Part shown: one piece after another, positions 41,990 to 50,763 of the stretch | Numbering within the stretch: the stretch's first letter is position 1 | Layout of the letters: every line of letters starts with the position of its first letter | Origin: Methylocystaceae bacterium | Lineage (GTDB): Bacteria > Pseudomonadota > Alphaproteobacteria > Rhodospirillales > Terasakiellaceae | Length of the DNA stretch: 64,000 nucleotides | Reading direction: 5' to 3' | NCBI GenBank assembly: GCA_013373205.1 | Contig: JABXIG010000003.1 | Coordinates: forward strand, 124,001-188,000 | Position numbers and translations under genes: made by a program | The notes under the pieces: model-generated | What the model was told of the DNA's origin: nothing | What the model saw: only the letters and a program-made list of their open reading frames with translations | The model's database searches: none

Positions 41990-43038
41990 GAAATAACATC
42001 CCAGTCTAGTCTGTCACCAACTTCAAGGTCACGATTGGCTTTTTTATTAAGGATAATTTTTTTAAATTTTGGTTCAAGCCCCAATCCGGGCCGGACGGAT
42101 TTGATGTTGTCTTCACTAAAGGCCTCGCCAGCTTTAATCGCACGGCTGACATAGAGAGAGCGCCGACCATTTTTATTTTTGCTGGCTTCGGGTGTGAGAT
42201 CGTATTTGACTTGACCAACGGCGAGTTCAGCGCGACGAATTTCCGTAATCATATTTTGGAAATCTTGTGGAGTGAGAGAGAAAAAACTATCGACCGTTTC
42301 GTCTTCGTTATTTAATTTAACATGTTTTTCAATGACTTTGGCGCCAAGAGCAACTGCTGCAATGGATACACCTATGCCTATTGTGTGATCTGATAACCCG
42401 GCATAACAGCCAAAGGTTTCTTCCAAATTTTTAATGGTTTTTAGGTTTACTTCTTCTGGTGGCGTTGGATAGGCCGTTGTACATTTTAAGAGAATAATAT
42501 CGTCGCAACCATGTTCACGCAGACAGCTTACCGCGTCGTAGATATCACCAATATTGGCCAGTCCTGTTGAAACAATGACGGGCTTTCCTGTAGCAGCTAC
42601 TTTTTCTAATAAGGCTGTGTCTACAATTTCAGGAGAGGCGATTTTATAAGCTTTACAGTTGTATTTCTCTAATTCATCAACGGAAGTGACATCAAACACA
42701 GACCCGAAAAGTTCAACGCCTCTTTGTTGAGCAGCTTCGAATAATGCAGGAAACCATTCCCAAGGGGTATGGGCATATTGGTATAAATTGTAGAGGTTTT
42801 CATATGCAGCCCACGCATTGTCCTGCGGAATTTTAAAATCACCGTTACTGGTGTTCATGGTGATTGTATCGGGGGTGTAGGCTTGCAGTTTTATGGCATC
42901 CGCTCCTGCATCGCAGGCGGCATGGAGAAGGTCTAAGCATTTGTTAAGGTCCCCCCCATGATTGCCTGATAATTCTGCAATGATATAAGTTTCTTCGTCT
43001 AAGCCAATACGTTTATGACCGATGGAAATATGTTTCAT
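41986..43038 (-). CDS. pseI: Pseudaminic acid synthase PseI
   Basis: The start ATG 43038 overlaps the upstream stop (ATGA) and gives 350 residues with GGAAA upstream; ATG 43068 is less likely. The NeuB family motif IIAELSGNHGGDLNKC, DAIKLQAYTPDTITMN, GLSDHTIGIGVSIAAVALGAKVIEKH (read as LSDHTIGIG) and the C-terminal SAF domain with SVRPGLGLEPKF are seen. AYTPD and the SVRPGxGL ending fit PseI better than NeuB or LegI. It condenses phosphoenolpyruvate with the 2,4-diacetamido-hexose released by PseG to form pseudaminic acid. Confidence 0.9.
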   Translation of the reverse strand: MKHISIGHKRIGLDEETYIIAELSGNHGGDLNKCLDLLHAACDAGADAIKLQAYTPDTITMNTSNGDFKIPQDNAWAAYENLYNLYQYAHTPWEWFPALFEAAQQRGVELFGSVFDVTSVDELEKYNCKAYKIASPEIVDTALLEKVAATGKPVIVSTGLANIGDIYDAVSCLREHGCDDIILLKCTTAYPTPPEEVNLKTIKNLEETFGCYAGLSDHTIGIGVSIAAVALGAKVIEKHVKLNNEDETVDSFFSLTPQDFQNMITEIRRAELAVGQVKYDLTPEASKNKNGRRSLYVSRAIKAGEAFSEDNIKSVRPGLGLEPKFKKIILNKKANRDLEVGDRLDWDVIS

Positions 43039-44183
43039 TGCTCGGTTTCCTTTGAAAGAGAAATCCAATTTTTCTGTTTATTCGCTCGTGCCGCGCCAGT
43101 AAGTAACGTCAATCCTTCGTGGGCATGTTCCCAGCCAAAGACATAGGGGTTGGTGTGACTCCCTGTTGCCGTAAATTCTTCATATGCATCCGCAATATCG
43201 CTATATAAATTGGCAAAAGCTTCAACAAAGCCACCTGGGTGACCGGGTTTGAAGCGATCGCGGATGACGTCGGGGTGTTTACAATTGCCGCGATCATAGG
43301 TTATCCGGCTTGTATCTTTCTGGAAGATATGAAGCCGTTCCGGTTCTTCCTGAAGCCATTCAGCGCTTGCCTTATCACCGAATAAACGTAATTTTAAACC
43401 GTTGCGATACCCGAGGGCTGACTTGCTAACCCACATGGAAGCCCTGAAATCCTGTTCAAATTTCACCCATAAATAAGCATCATCGACAATGTTATCAAAA
43501 ATACTGTCATGGTGGAAGTCTGCGTTGACGTGAGCGGGTTTCAAACCATTCGTGACAAAGCTACACAGATGATGCACATGAACAGCCAGATCTAATAAAA
43601 TCGTTGGAATTTCCCCATCGCTGAGCCGCCATTCTTGAGGTTTCATTTTTTCCTTATCTTGTATAAACGCATCCGAAGGCATCTCGATTTGAATTTGTGT
43701 GAGCTTGCCAAGAGTGCCTTCTTGAACATGACGTTGGAGATCGCGCAAAAGAGGATAGCCGCTGTAATTGAACGTAACGGCTAAAAATCCTTTGGTTTTT
43801 GATAGGCTTTCTTGGATTTGACGGGACTGGGCCAGATTTGCGGTCATGGCTTTTTCGCAAATAACGCCAAGACCGGCCTCTAACGAAGCGCACACGATGT
43901 CATGATGATGAGGGGTAGGCGTCAGAACGACAACCGCATCAAGGTGATCTTTTTCCTTGGCAATGAGTTCTTGCCAATCGAGATAAAGATGGTTTTCTGG
44001 AATATTCCACGCTTGGGCTGTTGACATATTTTCTTGCGCGTTACGACTAAAGCAGCCGGCAACCACTTGCCATCTTTGGTCAAGTTGACAGGCTGACCAA
44101 TGCGCATAACCAACAGCTGAGGAAAGTGCACCGCCAATAAAGCCCAGACGTAAGGTCTTTTGATGTAAAGATGGAAGGTTCAT
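43035..44183 (-). CDS. Gfo/Idh/MocA-family oxidoreductase
   Basis: This 382-residue protein has the N-terminal dinucleotide fold (LRLGFIGGALSSAVGYAH), the family block VVVLTPTPHHHDIVCASLEAGLGVICEKAM with the EKAM(P)-type motif, and the C-terminal GFO_IDH_MocA substrate domain. The family oxidises or reduces sugar or inositol hydroxyls with NAD(P). In surface-glycan loci such enzymes make altered sugars; here it may act on a nonulosonate precursor or on another sugar of the glycan. It sits between the pseG fusion and pseI, with 4-bp overlaps on both sides, so its product is probably made with them. Confidence 0.87.
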   Translation of the reverse strand: MNLPSLHQKTLRLGFIGGALSSAVGYAHWSACQLDQRWQVVAGCFSRNAQENMSTAQAWNIPENHLYLDWQELIAKEKDHLDAVVVLTPTPHHHDIVCASLEAGLGVICEKAMTANLAQSRQIQESLSKTKGFLAVTFNYSGYPLLRDLQRHVQEGTLGKLTQIQIEMPSDAFIQDKEKMKPQEWRLSDGEIPTILLDLAVHVHHLCSFVTNGLKPAHVNADFHHDSIFDNIVDDAYLWVKFEQDFRASMWVSKSALGYRNGLKLRLFGDKASAEWLQEEPERLHIFQKDTSRITYDRGNCKHPDVIRDRFKPGHPGGFVEAFANLYSDIADAYEEFTATGSHTNPYVFGWEHAHEGLTLLTGAARANKQKNWISLSKETEQ

Positions 44184-45772
44184 GACGTGCTCGCTTGTGC
44201 TTGAGGTTCACGGATAACATAGTGGAACTCTTTAGGGTCGGCATCTTTGAAGTAGTTTGCTGTCGCTTGATAGTAGGGATGATGGGGGTCGATTTCCTTA
44301 AAACCAACATAATCATTCATCAATTTCACGTATTTGTTGTGTTTATTGATGACTGCGATCCAAGGAACATCGGGGTTTATTTTATCGCAATGTTCTAATT
44401 GCCAGTTTAAAGCGATCAAAGCATCCTGAAAATCGGTTTGTTCACTACAGACAAACCAGCCCCCAACGAGAAAGGAGAGCTGTTCAAACATGATCTGTTC
44501 GTGCCAGATGTAGAGGCAGGGCTTCCCTTTCTTTTTGAGAAGGAAATTTTCACGCTTGGCATCAAACCACCAACAAAAATGATCTATCCTGTTGATTTCG
44601 CTGACCGATGTCATGTTTTGTCGGTTCGCCGGTAAGTTTCGACTATTGAGATAGTGATTGATATCCTTATCTATGCAGGGCCTTAATGTGTGTTCAACGG
44701 ACAAAGTTGTTTCAACACAGGAACGATGACGGAGGGCAGGAGGGCTTATTCTTCCTGTGAGCAGGCCATTGCAGACGCGTTGACAGCCACATGCATCAAT
44801 AGGAACCAGGGCTTCGGATCCGAGCTCTTTGATTCTCTGATAGTTTGTTGCAATCTTTGCGGCAAAGTTGGCGACTTTGGAATAGTCGTGAATGATCTCA
44901 TTAATGTGAAAATGGTGGCCAATATCTTCCAAGTTAGAAATGTTCGTGTGTTGATTTGATGCAATAGAAAATGTGAACGCAGGAATATTTAAGGCACGAA
45001 TTTGATATAAAGTCCCACCGGCAGCACCTATAAAAAGATGTGTATGTTTTAGATAGGGATAAATATCTGTGATCCCTACAAGAGGTGTAACAAAATCATC
45101 CTTGGTAAATTCGGCAATAAATTTATCTTTGCCTAAACTTAAAGGACCAATCAGGGCATAGATATGGGCGCTGGGCAGTGCTTTTTTTAGCGGATTGATC
45201 AGGTTATTGAGAATGTTTAAATCACCACTGCCCCCAAGGCTCAGCATGATATTAAAAGTATCGCATTTTTCGGGTGTTTGATTTTTATAGGTTCTGTTCA
45301 ATAGTGCATACTGTGGGCCTAGCATTTTTTTGCAATGGGCGGGAACTTTGCCCTCATAGCGACTTTCTGTCTTGGGGCCACACCATTTCATGTCAATGAG
45401 TGCATCGCACGTATGGCAACGTTCAAGGTCATCTATCACGCAAATTTTATAACCTTTGGCTGAAACTAGGTTTTCCCACTCCTGAGCGATGCGGTAATCG
45501 TCGACAATAATCCAGTCTATTTTTTTGCTGGCGCAGATATGGAGGAATTTTTTTGCGTCTTCACGTTCATTCAAACTGTCGGGGGGGGAGTCATACAGGC
45601 AATGCGTCGTAAAAGATCCGATGAAGTCGGCAATGCTCTCTTCAATTGTATCAATGGCAAAACTGCAAAACGCGCCCTGTCTTTCCAGTTCGCGCGCGAG
45701 CTCCAGACATCGGGTTAAATGTCCAAGGCCTGATTTCTTTCCCGCGTTTGTTCTAAACAGTACTGATGTCAT
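44180..45772 (-). CDS. pseG: PseG hydrolase fused to a GNAT domain (PseG-PseH-like)
   Basis: This 530-residue protein is longer than single-domain PseG (about 275-340). Residues 1-330 match PseG, the UDP-sugar hydrolase that removes UDP from UDP-2,4-diacetamido-trideoxy-altrose. They carry FRTNAGKKSGLGHLTRCLELA with catalytic His18, DDYRIAQEW, MLSLGGSGD and LFIGAAGGTLYQ. Residues about 355-530 look like a GNAT acetyltransferase: LRPCIDKDINHYLNSRNLPANR, INRIDHFCWWFD, and a late PWIAVINKHNKYVKLMNDYVGF acetyl-CoA-site-like helix. This part may supply PseH, which N-acetylates the amino sugar, since no separate pseH is seen. It overlaps pseF and the oxidoreductase by 4 bp each and has a C8 run at 45581-45588. 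Confidence 0.82.
   Translation of the reverse strand: MTSVLFRTNAGKKSGLGHLTRCLELARELERQGAFCSFAIDTIEESIADFIGSFTTHCLYDSPPDSLNEREDAKKFLHICASKKIDWIIVDDYRIAQEWENLVSAKGYKICVIDDLERCHTCDALIDMKWCGPKTESRYEGKVPAHCKKMLGPQYALLNRTYKNQTPEKCDTFNIMLSLGGSGDLNILNNLINPLKKALPSAHIYALIGPLSLGKDKFIAEFTKDDFVTPLVGITDIYPYLKHTHLFIGAAGGTLYQIRALNIPAFTFSIASNQHTNISNLEDIGHHFHINEIIHDYSKVANFAAKIATNYQRIKELGSEALVPIDACGCQRVCNGLLTGRISPPALRHRSCVETTLSVEHTLRPCIDKDINHYLNSRNLPANRQNMTSVSEINRIDHFCWWFDAKRENFLLKKKGKPCLYIWHEQIMFEQLSFLVGGWFVCSEQTDFQDALIALNWQLEHCDKINPDVPWIAVINKHNKYVKLMNDYVGFKEIDPHHPYYQATANYFKDADPKEFHYVIREPQAQASTS
45581..45588. repeat. G8/C8 homopolymer in pseG
   Basis: Eight G on the plus strand (C8 coding, giving DSPPDS around residues 61-66 of the pseG fusion). 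A one-base change would stop pseudaminic acid synthesis at this step. Confidence 0.7.
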
Positions 45773-46470
45773 CTTTGAACGTCCTGCAAGGCCTTGAACA
45801 TTAATTCTGCGCGGATCCAGTCTTCTTGTGTATCGATATCCTGCGCTCTATATGAGGGAAGAATGTAAGCGCAGGTCGTTTCTCCCCAGGGATGGTCATC
45901 TGAGAAAAAACGCTCATAAGTATACCAGTAGAATTGCCCTGCATCATGGTAGGCGGCTTCAAGGTCCTGGGAGCGTGTTTGGAAGTATTCAGGATGAAAC
46001 ATTTTGACACTTCCCCCGGATTGAACTGAAATGGCGCGCTGGATGGGATAATCAAATCTTGTCGCACTCAGGCAATGGGTTTGCTTTGGACGTTTTGTCG
46101 TAAAATAAGCTTCCGAAGCTTGAAGGTCCTGGGCCGTAATGAAGGGGGCAGTCGGATAAAGCGAACATACAATATTGGGCTTTGCCTCATGTTCGTTCAG
46201 CCAATTTACACAATGTAATACGGCATCACCCGATGACGCAAAGTCATCGGCGAGTTCACGTGGCCTGATAAACGGAATTTCAGCTCCGTAATGTTTGGAA
46301 ATGTCAGCAATTTCGCCGTCATCGGTGGTAACGATAACACGATCAAAGCACCCACTCTGGAGCGCCGCTTCTATAGAGTATGCGATAACCGGTTTGCCAC
46401 AGAATTCCTTGATGTTTTTACGCGGAATCCGTTTGCTACCGCCCCGAGCGGGAATAATACATGCTTTAAT
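45769..46470 (-). CDS. pseF: CMP-pseudaminic acid cytidylyltransferase PseF with ATT start
   Basis: The open frame runs from 46470 to 45769 (233 codons plus stop), the length expected for PseF. It reads IKACIIPARGGSKRIPRKNI, the family N-terminus in which the first residue is normally Met. SLYPTAPFITAQDL, then MFHPEYFQTRSQDLE and YHDAGQFYW follow, all typical of PseF. No ATG, GTG or TTG occurs in frame until residue 157, and the frame is closed by TGA at 46480-46482. ATT at 46470-46468 is therefore the best start, with GAGG seven bases upstream. A two-codon ORF (ATG AGG TAG) covers that GAGG. It activates pseudaminic acid with CTP. Earlier ORF prediction would see only its last third. Confidence 0.85.
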   Translation of the reverse strand: MKACIIPARGGSKRIPRKNIKEFCGKPVIAYSIEAALQSGCFDRVIVTTDDGEIADISKHYGAEIPFIRPRELADDFASSGDAVLHCVNWLNEHEAKPNIVCSLYPTAPFITAQDLQASEAYFTTKRPKQTHCLSATRFDYPIQRAISVQSGGSVKMFHPEYFQTRSQDLEAAYHDAGQFYWYTYERFFSDDHPWGETTCAYILPSYRAQDIDTQEDWIRAELMFKALQDVQR

Positions 46471-46512
46471 GACGCTACCTCATGATCTTGGTTTCTACCA
46501 GCAAATGAGCTT

Positions 46513-46532
46513 GGAAATATTTCTATATTTCC
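46513..46532. promoter_or_regulatory. AT-rich perfect hairpin upstream of pseF
   Basis: GGAAATAT-TTCT-ATATTTCC is an 8-bp perfect stem with a 4-nt loop, 43-62 bases upstream of the pseF ATT codon and within the 123-bp gap to flgL. No T tract follows on the minus strand, so it is not a normal terminator; flgL transcripts may continue into pseF. Confidence 0.45.
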
Positions 46533-46593
46533 CTTAATTTATAGCATGTTTTCTCGTTATATCTACCTAAATAAAGATGTTAGAAAAGATCGT

Positions 46594-48123
46594 CTACAAG
46601 AAGTTTGCCAGACCCAGTTTCTGCGTTCTTGAAAGGACCTGATAAGATGCTTGTAAAGCGCGATCAATATCGAGTAATTCGGTTGTCGCTTCAAGCATAT
46701 TAATGTTTTCAACTTCGCCAATGCTTGTTTCAAGAAAATTGATCGTACGTTTTTCACGGTCAATTGAATTGGTCATTTGCTGACGGTTAAAGGCCGTGTT
46801 AAAGCGGATCTGTTCGATGCTGTCGTTTTCTTCTGCACCGTAAGGCGGTGTTCCATCTGTCGGAGAATCCAAAGCGGAGTCTAAAAGCCAGAGTGCATCA
46901 TCGGCCCGCCCGGTGTTTTGATCCAATCCACCGGCTGTCCCAAATTGCCCTTGTGCAATGATGGACAGTGCGCGAATAGCTTTGTCGAAGGCAGGGTTAA
47001 GGGCATTTGTATCAAAATCAATAGTGCGGTTTTCGTCGACCCTGTGTTTGGTCGTCATCAAGTCACCATTGTAGTAATTTGAAACACTGATCGTTCCGGC
47101 TTCTGCCCCGCCAGGGACGGTAGCTGTTTTTTCAGAAACTGTGATCGAGCTGCCATCTGAACTGACGCCAGTAACAGTGACCGTCATCGTGTTGTTGCCA
47201 GAACCAGAGTTGATACTGATTGTGGCCGGGACTTCGATGTTGCTAAACGTCCCCGCACCACCAGCAGCAGTTACAGTTGTTCCTGTATAGGTCATGGTAT
47301 CTGATATCGTAATTGGCTCATCTGAGCCTCGAGTAAAGGTGAATGTATCCGCAGAGGTTTCATCGGTCAGGTCTTTGCGGTTGACACGAATGTACCCCGT
47401 TGTTGTATCAACGGCACTGATGGTCCAGTCACCGTCATTTGATGTACCGCCTGAAATGTTGATGCTGGAGCCAACCTCGAAGGTGTCGTAATCAGCTGCG
47501 GCATAACCCGCGAGACTCACCTGCATATATTGATTGTCACCCGTTCCGCCAGTTGTGAAGGTGAAGGTATCAGAGACGCCAAATTCAGAAATATTCGCAT
47601 CGCGTGTTTCTGGAAATTTATGAACTTGACCATCCCAATTGCTTTGGAAGTCACTAAGGTTTTCACCAAGGTTTAAATCAGCCGGAGCCACTGACGTACG
47701 TGACCCTGAAAATAAATAGCGTCCTGCAACTGATTCATTCAGAAAACCTTGAATGTCGCGCAGCGCCTGATAGGCAAATTTTTGCACCTGTTCGACTTGC
47801 TCGGGGTCGCGGCGTTCCCCTGCACTGTAATCTGAAATCATGTCGTACATATTGGCAAGAGTATCTTCAATCCCGACAAGGGCAATATCTTGTGTTTCCA
47901 TACGCAGGTCGGCGACTTCGTTATTTGTAATATATTGTTCAGACTGATTGACAAGGTGCTCTAGGCGGACCAGACGCTCTGATTGGTCTGGGATGCCTGA
48001 ATATTGTTGGGTTTTTTTCTCAGTCGCAACAGCAATTTGAGCATCGAACAGGTTGCTCTGTAGCTTAAACAGGTGCGAGTTTAAGAGTTGATGATGGGCA
48101 AAATTTGCAAGTCGGTTTACCAT
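46594..48123 (-). CDS. flgL: Hook-filament junction protein FlgL (HAP3)
   Basis: This 509-residue protein keeps FlgL ends. The N-terminal helical part includes TEKKTQQYSGIPDQSERLVRLEHLV and the segment SVAGRYLFSGSRT (YLFSGxxT is diagnostic). The C-terminal helix contains LLDIDRALQASYQVLSRTQKLGLANFL. FlgL joins the hook to the flagellin filament. Between about residues 185 and 390 there is a Gly/Thr/Ser-rich beta insertion, making the protein about 200 residues longer than usual FlgL. It is last in the flgI-flgJ-flgN-flgK-flgL unit and precedes pseF. Confidence 0.93.
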   Translation of the reverse strand: MVNRLANFAHHQLLNSHLFKLQSNLFDAQIAVATEKKTQQYSGIPDQSERLVRLEHLVNQSEQYITNNEVADLRMETQDIALVGIEDTLANMYDMISDYSAGERRDPEQVEQVQKFAYQALRDIQGFLNESVAGRYLFSGSRTSVAPADLNLGENLSDFQSNWDGQVHKFPETRDANISEFGVSDTFTFTTGGTGDNQYMQVSLAGYAAADYDTFEVGSSINISGGTSNDGDWTISAVDTTTGYIRVNRKDLTDETSADTFTFTRGSDEPITISDTMTYTGTTVTAAGGAGTFSNIEVPATISINSGSGNNTMTVTVTGVSSDGSSITVSEKTATVPGGAEAGTISVSNYYNGDLMTTKHRVDENRTIDFDTNALNPAFDKAIRALSIIAQGQFGTAGGLDQNTGRADDALWLLDSALDSPTDGTPPYGAEENDSIEQIRFNTAFNRQQMTNSIDREKRTINFLETSIGEVENINMLEATTELLDIDRALQASYQVLSRTQKLGLANFL

Positions 48124-48134
48124 CGTGATATCTC

Positions 48135-50297
48135 CTATCTTACCGCGCCTTCAAGGGTTTCGAACATACTTTGAATGACGCCAATCACGCGTGCTGCTGC
48201 AGAATAAGCTTGTTCATACAAAATCAATTGTGACAGTTCTTCGTCCAAGTTTACACCTTTTTGTGAATCACTTCTATTTTGAAGACTATTGACCAGTGAT
48301 GACTGGATTTCGACATCGAGTTCGGTATTCGATGCTTTGGAAGAATTAAGTGCAAGAATAGAAGAGGCATAATCGATAAATGTCTCAGAAACCTCGCTTA
48401 ATCCGCCAGCACCTGAAAATGACTGTGCATTGTTGAATACGCTGGACATTTCAGATGCGATCTTGTTGTCACCGGCACTGACATAATATTCGCCGCCTGT
48501 ACCTAAGGAGGCGTCCCAGCGCAAAATCCCGCGTGAGATGTTCCCCGGTGTCGATTCGATATCACTTCGGACATTTAATGCTTGGGCAACGCGCACATCG
48601 GATACTTCAAAGCCAGTATTGCTGACAAAGCTGCCACTATTTTGGACAACTTCCATATTGTTGCCGGCTTCATTGGTGAAGCGAAGACGTTTCCCGTCCC
48701 CTTCAGTGATGACGGTGGCACGTACGCCCATGTTTTGATCGTTGATATGACTGGCAATCTCATCAAGGCTACCGGAAATAGGTACGGAGCCTAATGCGGT
48801 TAAGGTACCGTTACCATTGTCATCATAAAACGTTAATGTGGAACCACTTTCCGTATAGGAAGGTGACAGGATACTGGTATCCCAAATGTTTGAGCCAAGA
48901 TCATCTGTGAAGAAGTCGTTCAACCCAAAGAAATCGGAAAAGCCAGAATGAGTCCCTGTAACGTTGGTACCATCACCATAAAAATTGATGGTGGCGTCCT
49001 GCATATCAGAGCCAGCAGTTGTGCCTGCCTCATCCCGAAAACTTAGATAATTAGATGTGTTACTGAGGCTGATTTCAAGTTTGCCGTTGACAAATTGTGC
49101 CGTGCCGCCACCGGCATTGGCATCAAGCCAGTTGTCAATTGTGGTCGCGACTTCGTCGAGCGTCCAGGGGCCTGCACCATGATCCGCGGCCAATTGAGTG
49201 CTGAGCGAAATGGTCGCAACTTGGTTGCCCTCTCCATCCATGACCGCCATGCGGGTGTCGCCACTTCCAAAGTCGATTTGTTGCGCGGAGCTATCTAAAA
49301 AAGCGGTTGACCCGTTCATGGATTGTTGACCGGGAAAGGCCAGTCCACGGTTATGGACCGCATTCATGCTGTCGCGCAATGTGGCGCTCAGTTGATCGAT
49401 TTCTGATTGCAGGCCTTGAAGGATATCATCTCGCATGTCGATAAGACCTTTGAGCTTACCGCCTAATACATCTTCGGTAATATCGTTTGCGAGTACTTTT
49501 TCACCGACATATATCGGGGAGAAATCGCCTTCTTCATGTGTGGTCACGGGGCTGACACTTGCGCCCAGATTGTGGCTGATCCCGACAGATTCCTCGTCAA
49601 CAAGCACGCGACCGCCTTTGGTAAAGACGGACATTTCACCATTGCTACGTTCAAAGTATGTAATGTCGATCAGCTTTGACAGTTCGTTTAATGCCATATC
49701 ACGTTTATCCAATAAGGCGGATACGTCATTGTTTGCTACATCGTTACGCACAATTTTATGGTTTAGATCTGCAATTTCAGAGAGATAGTTATCAACCTCT
49801 TTAACGGCCTGGTGAATTGAATCGTCAGCTTGTTTACGCAAATCCTGAATAGAGTCGGTCATATCCTGTAACTGATAAACCGCATTTTGTGCCCATCTTA
49901 CGACTTCACTTTGTTCCAGTGAACGTTCAGGTGTTACGGAGAGCTGTTCCATTGCCAATGAAAATTCCGATAAAGTATGGGCTATGGAGCTGTTGTCACC
50001 CGGCGCACCAAATAATTCCTGCATACGGCTGTAAAAGGTGGTTTGTGAGTCCATTGCATAAAGCTGTGACAATTCGTCACGGACGTCACGCATGAGCTCT
50101 TGATCTACGGCGCGACCGACGTCTGCGATATTGACACCAGCACCGACGCCCGCCAGAACGTTCGTTTCAAATTGGACGATTTTTCGGGAATAGCCTACGG
50201 TATTCGCGTTTGCCACGTTGTCAGAGATGGTCCCCAAAGCAGACTGTGTTGCTAAAAGGCCACCGGCAGCGACGTTAAGTGCGTGTGTAATGGACAT
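48135..50297 (-). CDS. flgK: Hook-associated protein FlgK (HAP1)
   Basis: This 720-residue protein begins with SITHALNVAAGGLLATQSALGTISDNVANANTVGYSRK, read as the NVANANTVGYSR signature, and ends with EELSQLILYEQAYSAAARVIGVIQSMFETL, the FlgK family terminus. The middle is a large variable beta-rich region, so the protein is longer than enterobacterial FlgK (about 550). FlgK forms the first hook-filament junction ring with FlgL. flgN, the chaperone gene, lies 32 bp upstream, and flgL lies 11 bp downstream. Confidence 0.95.
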   Translation of the reverse strand: MSITHALNVAAGGLLATQSALGTISDNVANANTVGYSRKIVQFETNVLAGVGAGVNIADVGRAVDQELMRDVRDELSQLYAMDSQTTFYSRMQELFGAPGDNSSIAHTLSEFSLAMEQLSVTPERSLEQSEVVRWAQNAVYQLQDMTDSIQDLRKQADDSIHQAVKEVDNYLSEIADLNHKIVRNDVANNDVSALLDKRDMALNELSKLIDITYFERSNGEMSVFTKGGRVLVDEESVGISHNLGASVSPVTTHEEGDFSPIYVGEKVLANDITEDVLGGKLKGLIDMRDDILQGLQSEIDQLSATLRDSMNAVHNRGLAFPGQQSMNGSTAFLDSSAQQIDFGSGDTRMAVMDGEGNQVATISLSTQLAADHGAGPWTLDEVATTIDNWLDANAGGGTAQFVNGKLEISLSNTSNYLSFRDEAGTTAGSDMQDATINFYGDGTNVTGTHSGFSDFFGLNDFFTDDLGSNIWDTSILSPSYTESGSTLTFYDDNGNGTLTALGSVPISGSLDEIASHINDQNMGVRATVITEGDGKRLRFTNEAGNNMEVVQNSGSFVSNTGFEVSDVRVAQALNVRSDIESTPGNISRGILRWDASLGTGGEYYVSAGDNKIASEMSSVFNNAQSFSGAGGLSEVSETFIDYASSILALNSSKASNTELDVEIQSSLVNSLQNRSDSQKGVNLDEELSQLILYEQAYSAAARVIGVIQSMFETLEGAVR

Positions 50298-50329
50298 ATT
50301 TTATCTCCCTTGTGTTCTACAAGGTTTTC

Positions 50330-50761
50330 TTACAGGGTTTCGTTTAATGAAATCGGTGCAGTTGCTTCTGCTTTTACACCAATATTTGCATCTTGGGCGT
50401 AGGTGCCGGAATGCGGGGTCATTTTTTTGGCGACATCGGCAAACTTGAAGAGCACCCGGCGGTTGAGTTCCATATTCATCTTGAGCATACGGGCATTTCG
50501 CTCAACCAATTTATCCATTTCCGCGTTCAGTTCTTTAAGATGTGCACGTACATCTTCGTCAACCTTTGCAAAGCTTTCTGCGTCGCGTTCGATGCCGCGT
50601 GCGTGGCGTTCGTAAAGACGACTTAGCTTATCTTTTTCAGTTATGGTTTCTGCTAATGCTTTCGGATTTTCAGCTTCTAAAGCATCATTTTCTTTCGTTA
50701 GAATTTCGATCATGCGTTCACACACATAGGTCAATTCACTGATGCGTTCGTTCATATCCAT
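50330..50761 (-). CDS. flgN: FlgN-like export chaperone
   Basis: This 143-residue, nearly all-helical protein (ELTYVCERMIEILTKENDALEAENP, then EMDKLVERNARMLKMNMELNRRVL) has the size and coiled-coil shape of FlgN, the cytoplasmic chaperone for FlgK and FlgL. It is directly upstream of flgK and flgL, and 2 bp after flgJ. FlgN sequences are variable, so the call leans on gene order and general pattern. The C-terminal tail is short and polar. Confidence 0.75.
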   Translation of the reverse strand: MDMNERISELTYVCERMIEILTKENDALEAENPKALAETITEKDKLSRLYERHARGIERDAESFAKVDEDVRAHLKELNAEMDKLVERNARMLKMNMELNRRVLFKFADVAKKMTPHSGTYAQDANIGVKAEATAPISLNETL

Positions 50762-50763
50762 TG

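Noticed and set aside
45769-46002. A truncated or frameshifted pseF pseudogene
   Set aside because: Codon-by-codon reading shows an uninterrupted frame from 46470 to 45769 encoding the whole PseF; only a standard start codon is missing.
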